A program made the position numbers and the translations under genes. A model generated the notes under the pieces. It was not told the origin of the DNA. It did no database searches and saw nothing but the letters and a program-made list of their open reading frames with translations. A stretch of 64,000 nt of DNA from Ascoidea rubescens DSM 1968 (lineage: Eukaryota > Ascomycota > Saccharomycetes > Ascoideales > Ascoideaceae): positions 212,490 through 276,489 of the forward strand of contig NW_017962932.1 of assembly GCF_001661345.1 (NCBI RefSeq), in the 5' to 3' direction. Numbering within the stretch: the first letter of the stretch is position 1; each line of letters opens with the position of its first letter. Shown here in pieces: positions 1-9,880 of the stretch.

Positions 1-1
1 T

Positions 2-1720
2 ATTTACAAAACAGATGAAAATTTTAATGATGTTACTGAAAATACTGAATTCGCCGATATTACTAATCTTAATGAGATAAATGAAATAAATAATACTGAA
101 ATAGTTAATCAAAATCAATACAATACTGAACACCTGATTGATGGCAATTATCAGGATTTTGATTTGGAACCAAACAATAATCATAATCTAAACAATGACT
201 TTGAAAATTTCGCCATTAATAACAACTCTGACACTAATAACAACCCAGATTATCTGCAATCTGCTGATAATGGAAATAATCTTGATGATATATACTATCT
301 TGATATTAACAATAATGAAAACCTCAACTACACAGGAAAATACACTAAACATACCGGTAATGACTCCAAAACCAATGAAAATCAAAATTCAGATTACAGT
401 AAAGAAGATCTAAATGAAAATGATTTTATTGAACAGGATAGTAATTTTACACATAATAATAATGATAAAGATTTGAATTCTACGTTAAATAAGAAAAAAT
501 TTCAAGATGCTTTATTGAATAAGAATACATACGATTCTAGTCCTAATAATTTCTACAATAGATCTACCAATACCAATTTTCGGTATAAAGATCATATCTG
601 CTGCATGTGTGGTCAAAAATGGCATAAAATTTGTACTAATATCATTTTTTGCTATAATTGCTATAAAACTGGTCATTTCCAAACAAATTGCCCTTTGAAG
701 GATATTATCAATCTTAAAAATGAAAATATACAGCGAAAGAAAACCTTTTATTGTGAAATTTGCAATTCAAATAATCATATGGAAAAAAACTGTCCTACAA
801 TATGGAGATCTTATATTTCTAAAGATGGACTTGATGAAAATGTTTCCCTACCTGAAAATATTTTTTGCACAAATTGTGGTAAAAGGGATCATTTTTGCGA
901 TGAGTGTCCGAAAAAGATAATGTCTAATATAAAACGTTATGAAAAAGATTATAAATTCATTGATTCAAATAATGAAGAAAATTACTCAAATAAACTGATC
1001 AAAATAGATTATTATACTTTTAATTCAGGATTTAATTTACCTTTTGAAAAAATGCAAAAACAATACTTTGAAAATTTCCAAAAGCAATTTGAAAAGTATT
1101 ATGACGAAACAGTTAATACTCAAAAAAATTATTCTAAAGCATCTAATAATTTTCTGTATAAATCTTATAATATTAATGGAAAATTTAGTTTTAGAGATAG
1201 CAATGAGAAGGATCACGATTATCATAGTTTTACTTCTGGAAATAACAATACCCATAATTATTCTAAAGAAAGCTTTGGAAATCCAATGTATACAAATGAA
1301 GCCCATAAATTTAAGAATAGAAAAATATCTAAAGACCAAAATCAATTTCAGAGTCAGTTCAATTCTGATCCTAGCTCAACATCACATTCGAATTCTACTA
1401 GTTTGAATCAAAACTTTAATTTATATTCAAATTCATCAAAACGAGTAAATCAAAATCGGAAAGCATTTATTCAAAAACAGGGTGTATTAGATACAAATCC
1501 ATCAAAAAAAGTTATTAATCCCATTTTCCACAACATATTTGATTTCGAATCCGCTCATATTTCAAAGAATTCTAATCCAGAGACTTCTCAAAAATCTAAT
1601 CCATCGTCTCGTCGAAGTAGACAAATACCGATTTCAGGGAAACAACCAGCAACTCAAAAAACTAGAAGAAATTACAATAAAGCCTATTATGATTTAACAA
1701 ATTTTGAAGTCAGAAATTAA
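2..1720 (+). CDS. AIR2: Zinc-knuckle RNA-binding protein, AIR1/AIR2 family (5' partial)
   Basis: The frame is open from the first complete codon at the window edge with no in-frame ATG, so the start lies outside the window. Zinc knuckles of CCHC type lie at about nt 649-690 (FCYNC..GHFQTNCP), 750-797 (YCEICNSNNHMEKNCP, followed by TIWRSYIS) and 862-908 (FCTNCGKRDHFCDECP), with a degenerate CCMC knuckle before them. The knuckle followed by P[ST]IWR.YI is the signature of yeast Air1/Air2, the RNA-binding subunits of the TRAMP poly(A) polymerase complex that feeds nuclear RNAs to the exosome. The N-terminal part is Asn/Asp-rich and the C-terminal ~270 residues are low-complexity and basic. Both flanks are longer and more Asn-rich than in S. 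cerevisiae. The gene is convergent with the Sec7 gene downstream. AIR1 versus AIR2 cannot be decided. Confidence 0.8.
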   Translation: MYKTDENFNDVTENTEFADITNLNEINEINNTEIVNQNQYNTEHLIDGNYQDFDLEPNNNHNLNNDFENFAINNNSDTNNNPDYLQSADNGNNLDDIYYLDINNNENLNYTGKYTKHTGNDSKTNENQNSDYSKEDLNENDFIEQDSNFTHNNNDKDLNSTLNKKKFQDALLNKNTYDSSPNNFYNRSTNTNFRYKDHICCMCGQKWHKICTNIIFCYNCYKTGHFQTNCPLKDIINLKNENIQRKKTFYCEICNSNNHMEKNCPTIWRSYISKDGLDENVSLPENIFCTNCGKRDHFCDECPKKIMSNIKRYEKDYKFIDSNNEENYSNKLIKIDYYTFNSGFNLPFEKMQKQYFENFQKQFEKYYDETVNTQKNYSKASNNFLYKSYNINGKFSFRDSNEKDHDYHSFTSGNNNTHNYSKESFGNPMYTNEAHKFKNRKISKDQNQFQSQFNSDPSSTSHSNSTSLNQNFNLYSNSSKRVNQNRKAFIQKQGVLDTNPSKKVINPIFHNIFDFESAHISKNSNPETSQKSNPSSRRSRQIPISGKQPATQKTRRNYNKAYYDLTNFEVRN

Positions 1721-2161
1721 TAAGAGATAAAATGATTCAAATCAATTAATGAAAAAATCATAGTATTTGAATAGTTTAGAATAATATTTTAAATTGGTAT
1801 TTATAAATTGGGGTATAATTGGATTTACGTAGAATAGAGTTTTATTGAATTAATCTATATAATTAACTGGATAATTGGTTCAAAGGTATATTTAAAATCA
1901 AGTAAAGGATAAAAGAGATTGGATTGCTTCAAAAATATAGGAAAAAGTAGTATAATTATTAAAAACAGGGATTAAATAAAGATTGTTAAAAAAAATCATA
2001 ATAATCAAAAATAGTGTGGTTAAAAAATCTAAAATCAAGAAAAATATCAAAATACATCCTAAAAAAACAACCAAGGTGTATTGCAAAACTAGAAATAAAA
2101 ATAACTAAAAATAAACAGGTATAATATTAGAATACAAAGAAAATTATTTTATTAAGTGACG
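1721..2161. other. Convergent intergenic region
   Basis: About 440 bp of AT-rich sequence lie between two converging genes and should hold both 3' ends. Several A/T runs could act as polyadenylation signals. No RNA gene, conserved ORF or repeat array was seen. Confidence 0.6.
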
Positions 2162-5100
2162 TTAAGCTCTTCCTGATGTTTTTAAAATTTCTTTATCTTT
2201 TATATCAATTGCTTCCTTCAAAGTGAGTACATAATCTTTAAATTGATTGTGCTCATTTATCAAATAGCTATATTTATTATTCCAGTTTACCATAATCAGT
2301 TTGTACAATTTAGTACTATGAAGGGAGTAGGTGTTTGTTGTTGATCTGCTGCTTGTACTATAGATGGAGGTATTTTCGACTCTTTGGTTGCATGCTGAAG
2401 AGGCACTGAAAAACTTTTCTTTAAAAAATTTTTCAATGTCGGTTTTTATTTTAATATGATCCCCAATCAAATCTTCCAAAACCTGAACGTATTTATAGAG
2501 TTCAACTAATTGCTTTTTCATTGTATTATTAGATTGTGTCAAACTTTGTAGCATGGGCTCCCACTTATGGATTTTAGTTGATAGTATTTTGGTTATATCA
2601 TTTTCTTTTAATATTGAGCCCCAGCCAAACTCTTTATTTGAAATAGCCTCAGACTCGATTGGTATAGCAGTTAGTCTTGCAGCCCAGAAGTTGCAGGTGA
2701 AAACATATTCTTCTGCAATTTCTTTAGTGCCCGCAGAAAATATCAAAATATTCTCATTGTATATTGTTAATAGATTGTGAGAGGCAAGTAGGGGATCTTT
2801 CATTCCATCAACAATTGAGTTTGTTAGATTAAAACAGTTGTTAGTTTGGTTATTTGTGCTAGGTAGCTTCAAAGCCCAAAACGTTTCTAGTTCATTTGTT
2901 TTGAATTTTTGGTCAGAAATATTGCCATCTGGAATAATCTTGGCATATGTTGAATATAAGCTATAAGAACCAGCTTCATTTGCGTTTTTCATCCAATTAC
3001 CATCACCAATTTCGCCATCTACATTTTTATGTTTTTCAGATTTATCAGTTAGTCTTAATCTTGATAATTTTTTTTTCAATTTGTGTGGATGATTGGTCGA
3101 GTTGTTGTGACGATTGTTGTTGTGACCATTTGAACCACCATTTATATCAAACGAAAACAATTTCAATTCTCCTCTGGAAACAACAGAAAAATTAGTTTTC
3201 CATTTGATATTTGAAAAAGAGTGATGTACACTGTTGTATTTATGAGAAGATATTCTATTTCTGTTAGGATTATTTGGATTGGAATAAGAAGATGAAATGT
3301 CATTGGAACTTTTGCTATATTTATACAGAGAAAAAAATTTTGGTTTTTCAAATCTTTTAATCTTTAATAGGCCTTCTTTTGTCCAAGGAGGACCATATAA
3401 TTCCAAATCCAAGTTATAGTCCTCTTCTTCTTCAAGGAGAATATCTGGATTGATACAAGGATCATTCAAGTAAAATGATTGATATTGGGGAGGAGTAAAA
3501 TGCAAACTTGAATTATTATTTGACATATTATTGGAGCTACTTTTTTTTGAAATTATTAAAGAACTTTGGTTTGAGCTGGAAGAAATAGTGGTTAGAGTAT
3601 TTGATGTATCCATTGTAGCTAGAGTGTTGTAGGTGTTTAATGAATTGATGCTATTCGAGGACTTTTTGCGATCCAAAGTTGTTGAAGAAATGTTTAAATG
3701 AGAATTCATCAAGGACAAACTGTTATTATCTTTGTTATTACTATGAGTACTGTTGTTGTTGTTGTTGTTGTTGTTGCTGTTGTTATTGCCACAGTTGTTG
3801 CTATTGTTGTTTGAGGTATTATTATTATAATGATTATAGTTAATGCTACCATTATTGAAATTAAAACTACTACTTGAGGGTGAATTAGTTGTTAATTTTT
3901 CTTTTTGTTGGATTAATAAACCAGCAAAGCCAATTGGTTTATTTTCAGTGAGAGCAGAAGTGGAATAAATACTATTGTTGCTTCCATTATGAAACATTGA
4001 AGAGTTTCTTGGATTTAGATCAAATAAACTTGAAGCGTTGTTATTATTATTATAAACCGGAGGGGCTAAAGGAGTATTGTAGGATTTTGTTTTTGCTAAT
4101 GGAGATCCACTATTATAGTTAAAAGACATGCTTCTTCTGATGTTAAAGGTAGAGATTCTTTTATTTGCCGAGCATTTAGAGTAAGTTGGTGAGTTTACGG
4201 GAGAACTGTTGTTAGCGTTATGATTTGGTGTATTTATTAAAAGCTTTGAATTTGGAGTATGGTTGGTATCGTTGGTATCGTTGTTGATGTAATACTCATT
4301 GTTATTGTTATTGCGTTGACTATCATCATTATTATTGATATTAGTGGTGGTAGCGGTAGTAGTTGTGATATTATGATTACTGCTAAAAAGATGACTTGAG
4401 TTGTAGTCTGGGGAAAATTTACTGAATCTTCTTTTTTCATTATAAATCAAGTTTGTGCTATTGTTTGAGATTACATTTTGGTTTGTGGCAGTTAATAGTT
4501 TCAATTCGTTTAGTTCTATATTATCGTAAAAGACTTTTAATTGGTTGATTAGCCTTAATTCATTTTTGATATTTAGTTTTTCTGATTTTAAGGCGTTTAA
4601 AGTATTTTTGACAAACAAGTCCTTTGATATGTGTTTTTTGACGTTTTTGTTGTGTAGATCAGAGTTTAGTAAGATTAAAGAGTAGGCGACAAGATAAACG
4701 CCAAATTCATTGATGTAGAGATAGTTTTGAACTTTATATTGAAAGGAAGAGTTGTAGGTTATTGAAAAGCTTTCAATGATTCTTGCAATGTGTTGGGATT
4801 CGCCTCTAAAGTATAGTTTATTGCACAATAGTCTTAACGAGGAGAGCAAGTTTTTGGAGAAGTTAAAGTTGTTCATGTAATATTGGCGTAATTTTGTTGA
4901 GTTTTTATTTGAAGAACATAGGACGAGGATGTAATCTTGAATTGAAATGTCGTTGTAAGTCAAGTTGTAAAGAGAGGAGGCCAAACCTTTCAATTCGTCG
5001 ATTTGAGATTGAGTTAGCTCAGGGTCAGACTCGTTATCATTATCTTTGTCGTTGTTTTTGTTTTTAGATTTATCTATTTCGTCTTTATTGGTGTCGGTAG

Positions 5101-6091
5101 ATTTAGAGTGAATTTTATTTGGATCATTGTTATTAGCAGTAGATGTAGAGGTGGAGGAGGTATTATCGGTCTTCTTGTCAATGTTGGAAGTGGATATAAT
5201 ATTATTATTAATTTTGTCAGTAATTTTTTGATTTTTTGAGATAATGAGGTTCTTTGAAGAATTTTGGTTATTTATGGGGGTATTTATGGGATTGATTAAG
5301 GTATTGTTTATAATGTTTTTAGCGGTTAGAGTGTTTGAAGTTAAAGTAGTGGTAGTAGTTGAGTTTGTTGGAGAGGGAGATAAAATATTCAGATACTCAT
5401 TATCTGATAGAATGTTTTGCGAGGGAGAAGAGTTTAAGAATTTACGAATTAGATCCAAGTCAGTATCGAGGTATTCTGTATTATCGTTATCGTTATCGTT
5501 GTTATCGTTATTATCATTGTTATCGTTATTAACAATATTATTATCGTTAAGAATAAAGTTGTTTAAATTTTTGGTTTTAGTTTTAGTTTTAGTTTTGTTA
5601 TTGTTGTTATTTTTACTGAGTTCGTTTGGATTTTTAATGTTGATATTTTTAGACAATAGCAACTTTTCAGTTGATTGAGAATCATTGTAGGAGTGGTGTT
5701 TCCTGAAAAAGGTTTCGTTATTTAAAATGGAAGTATCATTGCTAACACTGACATCAATATTGGAGATAGTTGTGGTGATCTTTTGGGTTGAGGTGTAAGA
5801 GTTTCTCAAGTTACTGTTGTTGTTTGCAGTAAGAGAGTGGATTTCTAGTATAGAAGAGTTGGGAGTTGTGCTGAAGGGGGAGTAGAACTTGTCGTCGTTG
5901 CTTCCAATGGAGCTTGTGTCAATGTTGTTGTTGAAGCTGTTGTGCAAGCTGCTGTTGTTATTGCTGTTGATGTTGAGGTTGTGGGAGCCTTGGAGCTGAG
6001 ACTGGGACTGCAATTTCAACGGATCCAAGGTGAGTAGGGAGGTGAAGTCGCTGGCGTTGAAATTGAGGGAGCTGGAGGGCGAGAGAGACAT
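2162..6091 (-). CDS. SYT1: Sec7-domain ARF guanine nucleotide exchange factor with PH domain
   Basis: Protein of 1309 residues. The open frame reaches 6190, but its first ATG is at 6091 (MSLSPSSSLNFNASDF), which is taken as the start. Residues about 357-530 form a Sec7 domain: FRGESQHIARIIESFS carries the catalytic 'glutamate finger' (GE), and YSLILLNSDLHN is the conserved second motif. Residues about 900-1140 look like a PH domain (EGLLKIKRF ... FWALKLPS ... AEEYVFTCNFWAARLTAI), followed by a coiled-coil tail. Sec7 then PH, with long low-complexity spacers, matches yeast Syt1, a Golgi exchange factor for Arl1/Arf GTPases. Yel1 is the alternative but is much shorter. The N-terminal 350 residues and the spacer between domains are extremely Asn/Ser/Thr-rich. 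The membrane role is inferred from the family. Confidence 0.75.
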   Translation of the reverse strand: MSLSPSSSLNFNASDFTSLLTLDPLKLQSQSQLQGSHNLNINSNNNSSLHNSFNNNIDTSSIGSNDDKFYSPFSTTPNSSILEIHSLTANNNSNLRNSYTSTQKITTTISNIDVSVSNDTSILNNETFFRKHHSYNDSQSTEKLLLSKNINIKNPNELSKNNNNNKTKTKTKTKNLNNFILNDNNIVNNDNNDNNDNNDNDNDNTEYLDTDLDLIRKFLNSSPSQNILSDNEYLNILSPSPTNSTTTTTLTSNTLTAKNIINNTLINPINTPINNQNSSKNLIISKNQKITDKINNNIISTSNIDKKTDNTSSTSTSTANNNDPNKIHSKSTDTNKDEIDKSKNKNNDKDNDNESDPELTQSQIDELKGLASSLYNLTYNDISIQDYILVLCSSNKNSTKLRQYYMNNFNFSKNLLSSLRLLCNKLYFRGESQHIARIIESFSITYNSSFQYKVQNYLYINEFGVYLVAYSLILLNSDLHNKNVKKHISKDLFVKNTLNALKSEKLNIKNELRLINQLKVFYDNIELNELKLLTATNQNVISNNSTNLIYNEKRRFSKFSPDYNSSHLFSSNHNITTTTATTTNINNNDDSQRNNNNNEYYINNDTNDTNHTPNSKLLINTPNHNANNSSPVNSPTYSKCSANKRISTFNIRRSMSFNYNSGSPLAKTKSYNTPLAPPVYNNNNNASSLFDLNPRNSSMFHNGSNNSIYSTSALTENKPIGFAGLLIQQKEKLTTNSPSSSSFNFNNGSINYNHYNNNTSNNNSNNCGNNNSNNNNNNNNSTHSNNKDNNSLSLMNSHLNISSTTLDRKKSSNSINSLNTYNTLATMDTSNTLTTISSSSNQSSLIISKKSSSNNMSNNNSSLHFTPPQYQSFYLNDPCINPDILLEEEEDYNLDLELYGPPWTKEGLLKIKRFEKPKFFSLYKYSKSSNDISSSYSNPNNPNRNRISSHKYNSVHHSFSNIKWKTNFSVVSRGELKLFSFDINGGSNGHNNNRHNNSTNHPHKLKKKLSRLRLTDKSEKHKNVDGEIGDGNWMKNANEAGSYSLYSTYAKIIPDGNISDQKFKTNELETFWALKLPSTNNQTNNCFNLTNSIVDGMKDPLLASHNLLTIYNENILIFSAGTKEIAEEYVFTCNFWAARLTAIPIESEAISNKEFGWGSILKENDITKILSTKIHKWEPMLQSLTQSNNTMKKQLVELYKYVQVLEDLIGDHIKIKTDIEKFFKEKFFSASSACNQRVENTSIYSTSSRSTTNTYSLHSTKLYKLIMVNWNNKYSYLINEHNQFKDYVLTLKEAIDIKDKEILKTSGRA

Positions 6092-6407
6092 TGAACAACA
6101 GAACTGGAGACAGAAAGCGAGAGGAGGACCAGTGAGCAGCAGGGAACAAGGAGAGAAGAGCAGCAGAAAAAACCAATAAGTTGTCTGCAACCAGCGATGG
6201 ATGCCAAAGCGATAATAATATTATTGCGAAGGAGCCCAAAAGAGCAAGAGAGGTCTAAAAGGTGTTGTCAACGCAAACGCGTGCCCCGGCAGAACCTGCA
6301 GATATGTGCAGCAGGAGCGGCAGAGGGCGGCTGTCTCGATTGGGCCGATGCGATATAATCACTAATCACTAACTACTGCGCTACTGGGGTATTGGGCTAT
6401 TGGCCGA
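6092..6407. promoter_or_regulatory. Promoter/5' region of the Sec7 gene
   Basis: The gap between the CKB1 3' end and the Sec7-gene start is more GC-rich than most intergenic DNA here. It must hold the Sec7-gene promoter because both genes run leftward. Near 6350-6380 there is a run of ACTAATCACTAACTACT-like direct repeats. No clear TATA box was seen. Confidence 0.4.
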
Positions 6408-7436
6408 CTAATACACCATTCGTACCCTTCTCTCGTCGGAGGACTGCATCTGCTCTATGTGCTCGTGCTTCTGGCTCTTGCTGACGTTGTTGGTGGGCCT
6501 CGTCTTCTGCTCCTCCCTGCCCTTCACCTTGGGCTTGTCGGTGTTAGAGTTGTCCTCACTATTGTTCTCCTCGTCCGAGTTGTCTTCGCTGTTGTCTTCG
6601 CTGTTCTCCGAGTTTTCCTCCTCCTCTTCTTCGTCTGAGTTGTCTGAGTTGTTGTTCGAGTTGTTGGGGTTCGAGCTGCTGGAGCCAGAGTTGCCGTCGT
6701 AGGGAATCAAGTACTCGCATCGGTTGAACTCTTCGATTTCCTCTTTGCTCTTGGGCTTTTGTCTCAACCACTTCATTCTGGGCCCGCTAACACTCAACTC
6801 GTTGATCTTGAAACCAAATATTTTCAAGCTGAAGCTGTCTTTGGATCGTAAATTACATTGTCTCTGGATCTCGGGGTATAATTTGATAAACAATCCAGGA
6901 AAGGTGGTGCCAAAACACGCCCCGTCGATGTTCAAGTATCTGGAGGAACTTGGAAAGTAGATATCTGAGCACGATGGACAGAACAATCGAACTGTATCCA
7001 ACCCTGGCTGATCGTACAATCCAACCGGCAAAAGATACATACCCTCACAATTAACTCTTGAGCATGATCCAAAATTCCTGTTTTCGTATTTCTCTGCCAT
7101 TAAGGTCAACCCAGGTTTCGTCAATATAAATCTGGCATGAATCAATCCATATAAAACCTCGGCACTGTGCTCGATCAATGGCATGGCGGGTATGTTTATC
7201 TCGCTTTCTGGTCCTATATCCAATATCAAATTTAATGATTCTCTATAGTACGACACCATGGATGATAAGCCAGATAGGTTGAAATCATCCTCAATGAATT
7301 CTGTAGATATTTCTACAAAATAATCATGTCCAAACAAAGAACAGAAATTGGAAATCCATGAGTCGTATTCTTCAGATAGTCCATCTTCATCATCATCGTC
7401 TTCTCCTGTAAATGGTGGATTGGTCCAATTTGACAT
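6408..7436 (-). CDS. CKB1: Casein kinase II regulatory (beta) subunit
   Basis: 342 residues starting at an ATG (7436). The CK2-beta fold is easy to recognise: an acidic N-terminus, SWISNFCSLFGHDYFVEI, TEFIEDDFNLSGL, LIHARFILTKPGL, the zinc-binding cysteines (CSRVNC ... FCPSC) that mediate dimerisation, and FPGLFIKLYPEIQ. The tail FGFKINELSVSGPRMKWLRQ resembles S. cerevisiae Ckb1. Residues about 255-310 form an added C-terminal acidic/serine tract (runs of Glu, Asn-Ser-Glu-Asp), itself rich in CK2-type acidic serine sites. The internal acidic insertion that S. cerevisiae Ckb1 carries after the ILDI region is missing, so the acidic segment appears relocated. Subunit beta controls substrate choice and assembly of the CK2 tetramer. 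CKB1 rather than CKB2 is an inference from the tail. Confidence 0.9.
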   Translation of the reverse strand: MSNWTNPPFTGEDDDDEDGLSEEYDSWISNFCSLFGHDYFVEISTEFIEDDFNLSGLSSMVSYYRESLNLILDIGPESEINIPAMPLIEHSAEVLYGLIHARFILTKPGLTLMAEKYENRNFGSCSRVNCEGMYLLPVGLYDQPGLDTVRLFCPSCSDIYFPSSSRYLNIDGACFGTTFPGLFIKLYPEIQRQCNLRSKDSFSLKIFGFKINELSVSGPRMKWLRQKPKSKEEIEEFNRCEYLIPYDGNSGSSSSNPNNSNNNSDNSDEEEEEENSENSEDNSEDNSDEENNSEDNSNTDKPKVKGREEQKTRPTNNVSKSQKHEHIEQMQSSDERRVRMVY

Positions 7437-8431
7437 TATTATTATTAGAGTTGTTGCTGTTTACTGCTGTTGCTGCTGCTCGTTTTTGGTGCTGATGCTA
7501 GTCTAAATGCTGATTTTGGTGCTGATGCTATTAGTACTATGGATATCCCCTTATATTTTCTATTTAGCACTTGTTCTATAACTATAATCCTCTATCACTG
7601 TTATCTCTCTCGTCTCCAACTCCACCTCAGGCCCCTTTTGGTTACAAATTTTTCTTTCCATAAAAACATGCACGTGTATTTACCATGTGTAAGTTCGGCA
7701 AGTTGTGAGATTTTTAGATTTGTCACTAGTTACGTAATTTGCGTCAGTTGCGTAAACTGCGTTATTCACGCAACTCACAACTCACACAACTCGCGTTACT
7801 TACGTAGCTCGTGTGTTTTATAGTGATTTTTTTTCTCTCCTTTTGATGAGTATTCACATTCTTATGGATATATCTTTTTTGAAAATATCAATTGAGAATC
7901 TCAATTGAAGGTGTTCATTTGTTTGATTTGTACATTTTGGAACAATAACAGTGAAAATAGCTTGATAGGGTGTTTATTCTGACTGTTTTGATTTCAAATT
8001 GGCTATGTGATAGATCTGAATGGGTGAAACTTGAAAACTTGACTTGAACTTGAACTTGAAATTCAAACTCAAATTTAATAAATCTTGATTTGTTACAATT
8101 ATATTATTTTGTTGTGTTTACTGCATTTTAATTCTAATTTTTAATAGATAAATAAAGAGAAATAAAAATAAAAATAAAAATAAAAATAAAAATAAAAATA
8201 AAAATAAAAATAAAAATAAAAATAAAAATAAAAATAAAAATAAAAATAAAAATANAAAAATAAAAATAAAAATAAAAATAAAAATAAAAATAAAAATAAA
8301 AATAAAAATAAAAATAAAAATAAAAATAAAAATAAAAATAAAAATAAAAACAAAAACGGGTTGATAAGGATTATATAATCCCAGGGTGTATAGTATAATA
8401 ATTAGCCGAGGTAGGTCAATAAATTAATGAT
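7437..8431. promoter_or_regulatory. CKB1 promoter region plus satellite
   Basis: Roughly 1 kb upstream of CKB1. It contains the palindrome TTACGTAA at 7730-7737 (a bZIP/CRE-type site), an 8-bp inverted repeat AGTTGCGT/ACGCAACT at 7746-7753 and 7768-7775, and a second TTACGTA at 7799-7805. This cluster lies about 300-370 bp from the CKB1 start. The distal part is AT-rich and ends in the hexanucleotide array listed separately. No gene was found. Confidence 0.45.
8157..8350. repeat. (AAAAAT)n hexanucleotide satellite
   Basis: About 190 bp of almost perfect AAAAAT units, roughly 32 copies, interrupted by one undetermined base at 8255. The phase shifts by one at that base. The array lies just beyond the 3' end of the LRR gene, in a gap with no other gene. 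Copy number in the assembly is uncertain because such arrays collapse easily. Confidence 0.9.
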
Positions 8432-9880
8432 TCAAGAATTGATTACTTCAAATAGATCTAATGGATTGTGCTGATTGTATTGAACATATTGACTAGATTT
8501 ATTGTCGAGTTGAAATAACTTGTTATTTGATACATATATACTTTTGAGATTTGGTAAATTTGATAAGTTTGATAGGGTTGATAGGTTTTGAGTATCCGAA
8601 ATCTCATTGAAGGACAAATCTAAATAGGATAGATTAGTTAGACTTGATAAGTTTTCGATCTTGGATATATTGTTATAACTCAAGTTCAAATGGACTAGGT
8701 TGGATAAGGATGATAAATTTTCGATTTTGGAGATTTGGCTATCGGACAATTTTAAAAAATGCAAATTAACCAAGTTGGATAAATTTTGAATTTTAAGATT
8801 GTTACTAAAGGACAAATTCAAACACTGTAGATTGACTAAATCGGACACATTTTCAATTGTGCTTATTTCATTATTTGATAGATCCAAGTAGAGTAGGTTA
8901 TTTAAGGTGGATAGGTTTTCAATTCTGTGGATTTTGTTAATTGACAAGTCTAGATAATTCAAGTGAACTAGAGTAGATAGGTTTTCAATTTTTTCAATTG
9001 TATTGTAGGATAGATTCAAATGACGCAAGTGTGATAAGGAAGATATGTTTTCGATTTGGTATATCAGATTTAGAGCCAAATCTAAATGTTTTAGATTAGT
9101 CAAATGTGCTAAATTTTGGATCAGTGAGATATTGTTATCGGATAGATCTAAATGTTTTAAACGAGTCAAGTGTGATAAATTTTCAATAGATTGGATATTG
9201 TTTCTTGATAAATTCAAGTATTCCAAGTTGACCAAGGAAGATAAATTTTCAATTTTGCCGATGTTGTTATTTATTGACAAGTCCAAGTGTTTTAAATTGA
9301 CCAAGTTTGATAGATTTTCAATTTTGCTAATGTTGTTTCTGGATAGATTCAAGTGTTTCAAGTTGTTTGAATCGAGGAGATTGAATAAAATTGATACGAA
9401 TAAAACATCTTTGATAGAGTTCTGGGATATATCTAAGAAGGACAAGTTGATTTTAATCAATTTTGAAAGATTAAGTGTTATGAATTTTTTGAAATCGGTT
9501 AGTTTTAGTCTTAGTATTAAAAAATTTGAGTAAATCAAAGGATTTGAAGAGAATAAAACTAGGTCATTTGAATTGAGCACAATGCAATCTTGTTTGAATT
9601 TTTTCAAGCCAGGGTGATTGGAGGAGCTTTTCAATACAACTCTCTGAAATAAAAGGTTCCAGGATGCCTTCAGTATGAACTCGTTATCTATGAGAGTGAA
9701 TAAACAAAGTATATTGGGAGGGAGATAAGAGAGTATGCTTTCAATGAGATAAAAGGGTAAGGTGGTTATCAAGCTGTACAAGTGAGGGCTGCTGTATATA
9801 AGTCTATTGTTGGCGATCCTAGTCTGATGATAAAGCCTTTCGAGATTCATTTTGGATGTGAATTGAAATTCGATAACCAT
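8432..9880 (-). CDS. F-box-like, SDS22-type leucine-rich-repeat protein
   Basis: 482 residues from the ATG at 9880. A second in-frame ATG at 9850 is also possible, and the open frame upstream begins only at a TTG. Residues about 35-85 (LPFYLIESILSYLPPNILCLF...) look like an F-box: LP, then IxSYLP, then a Trp. Then come 12-13 very regular 22-residue repeats of the form HLDLSxNxIxxIENLSxLxNL, typical of the Sds22 LRR class. Sds22 itself ends in an LRR cap, which I do not see, so this is not simply SDS22. F-box/LRR proteins usually present substrates to SCF ubiquitin ligases, but that role is inferred. The repeats are unusually similar to each other, suggesting recent expansion. Two CTG codons fall at surface positions of the repeats (see findings). 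Confidence 0.75.
   Translation of the reverse strand: MVIEFQFTSKMNLERLYHQTRIANNRLIYSSPHLYSLITTLPFYLIESILSYLPPNILCLFTLIDNEFILKASWNLLFQRVVLKSSSNHPGLKKFKQDCIVLNSNDLVLFSSNPLIYSNFLILRLKLTDFKKFITLNLSKLIKINLSFLDISQNSIKDVLFVSILFNLLDSNNLKHLNLSRNNISKIENLSNLVNLKHLDLSINNNIGKIENLSSLVNLEYLNLSRNNIQSIENLSHLTRLKHLDLSDNNISLIQNLAHLTNLKHLDLALNLIYQIENISSLSHLRHLNLSYNTIEKIENLSTLVHLNYLDLSINKIHRIENLSTLNNLLYLDLSNNEISTIENVSDLVNLQCLNLSFSNNLKIQNLSNLVNLHFLKLSDSQISKIENLSSLSNLVHLNLSYNNISKIENLSSLTNLSYLDLSFNEISDTQNLSTLSNLSNLPNLKSIYVSNNKLFQLDNKSSQYVQYNQHNPLDLFEVINS

Noticed and set aside
5244-5678. 144-codon + strand ORF opposite the Sec7 gene
   Set aside because: Antisense shadow of Asn/Thr/Lys codons giving Leu/Val repeats; the opposite strand has clear Sec7/PH homology.
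8141-8353. 70-codon ORF reading the AAAAAT satellite
   Set aside because: Pure repeat translation (Phe-Leu or Tyr-Phe) across an undetermined base.
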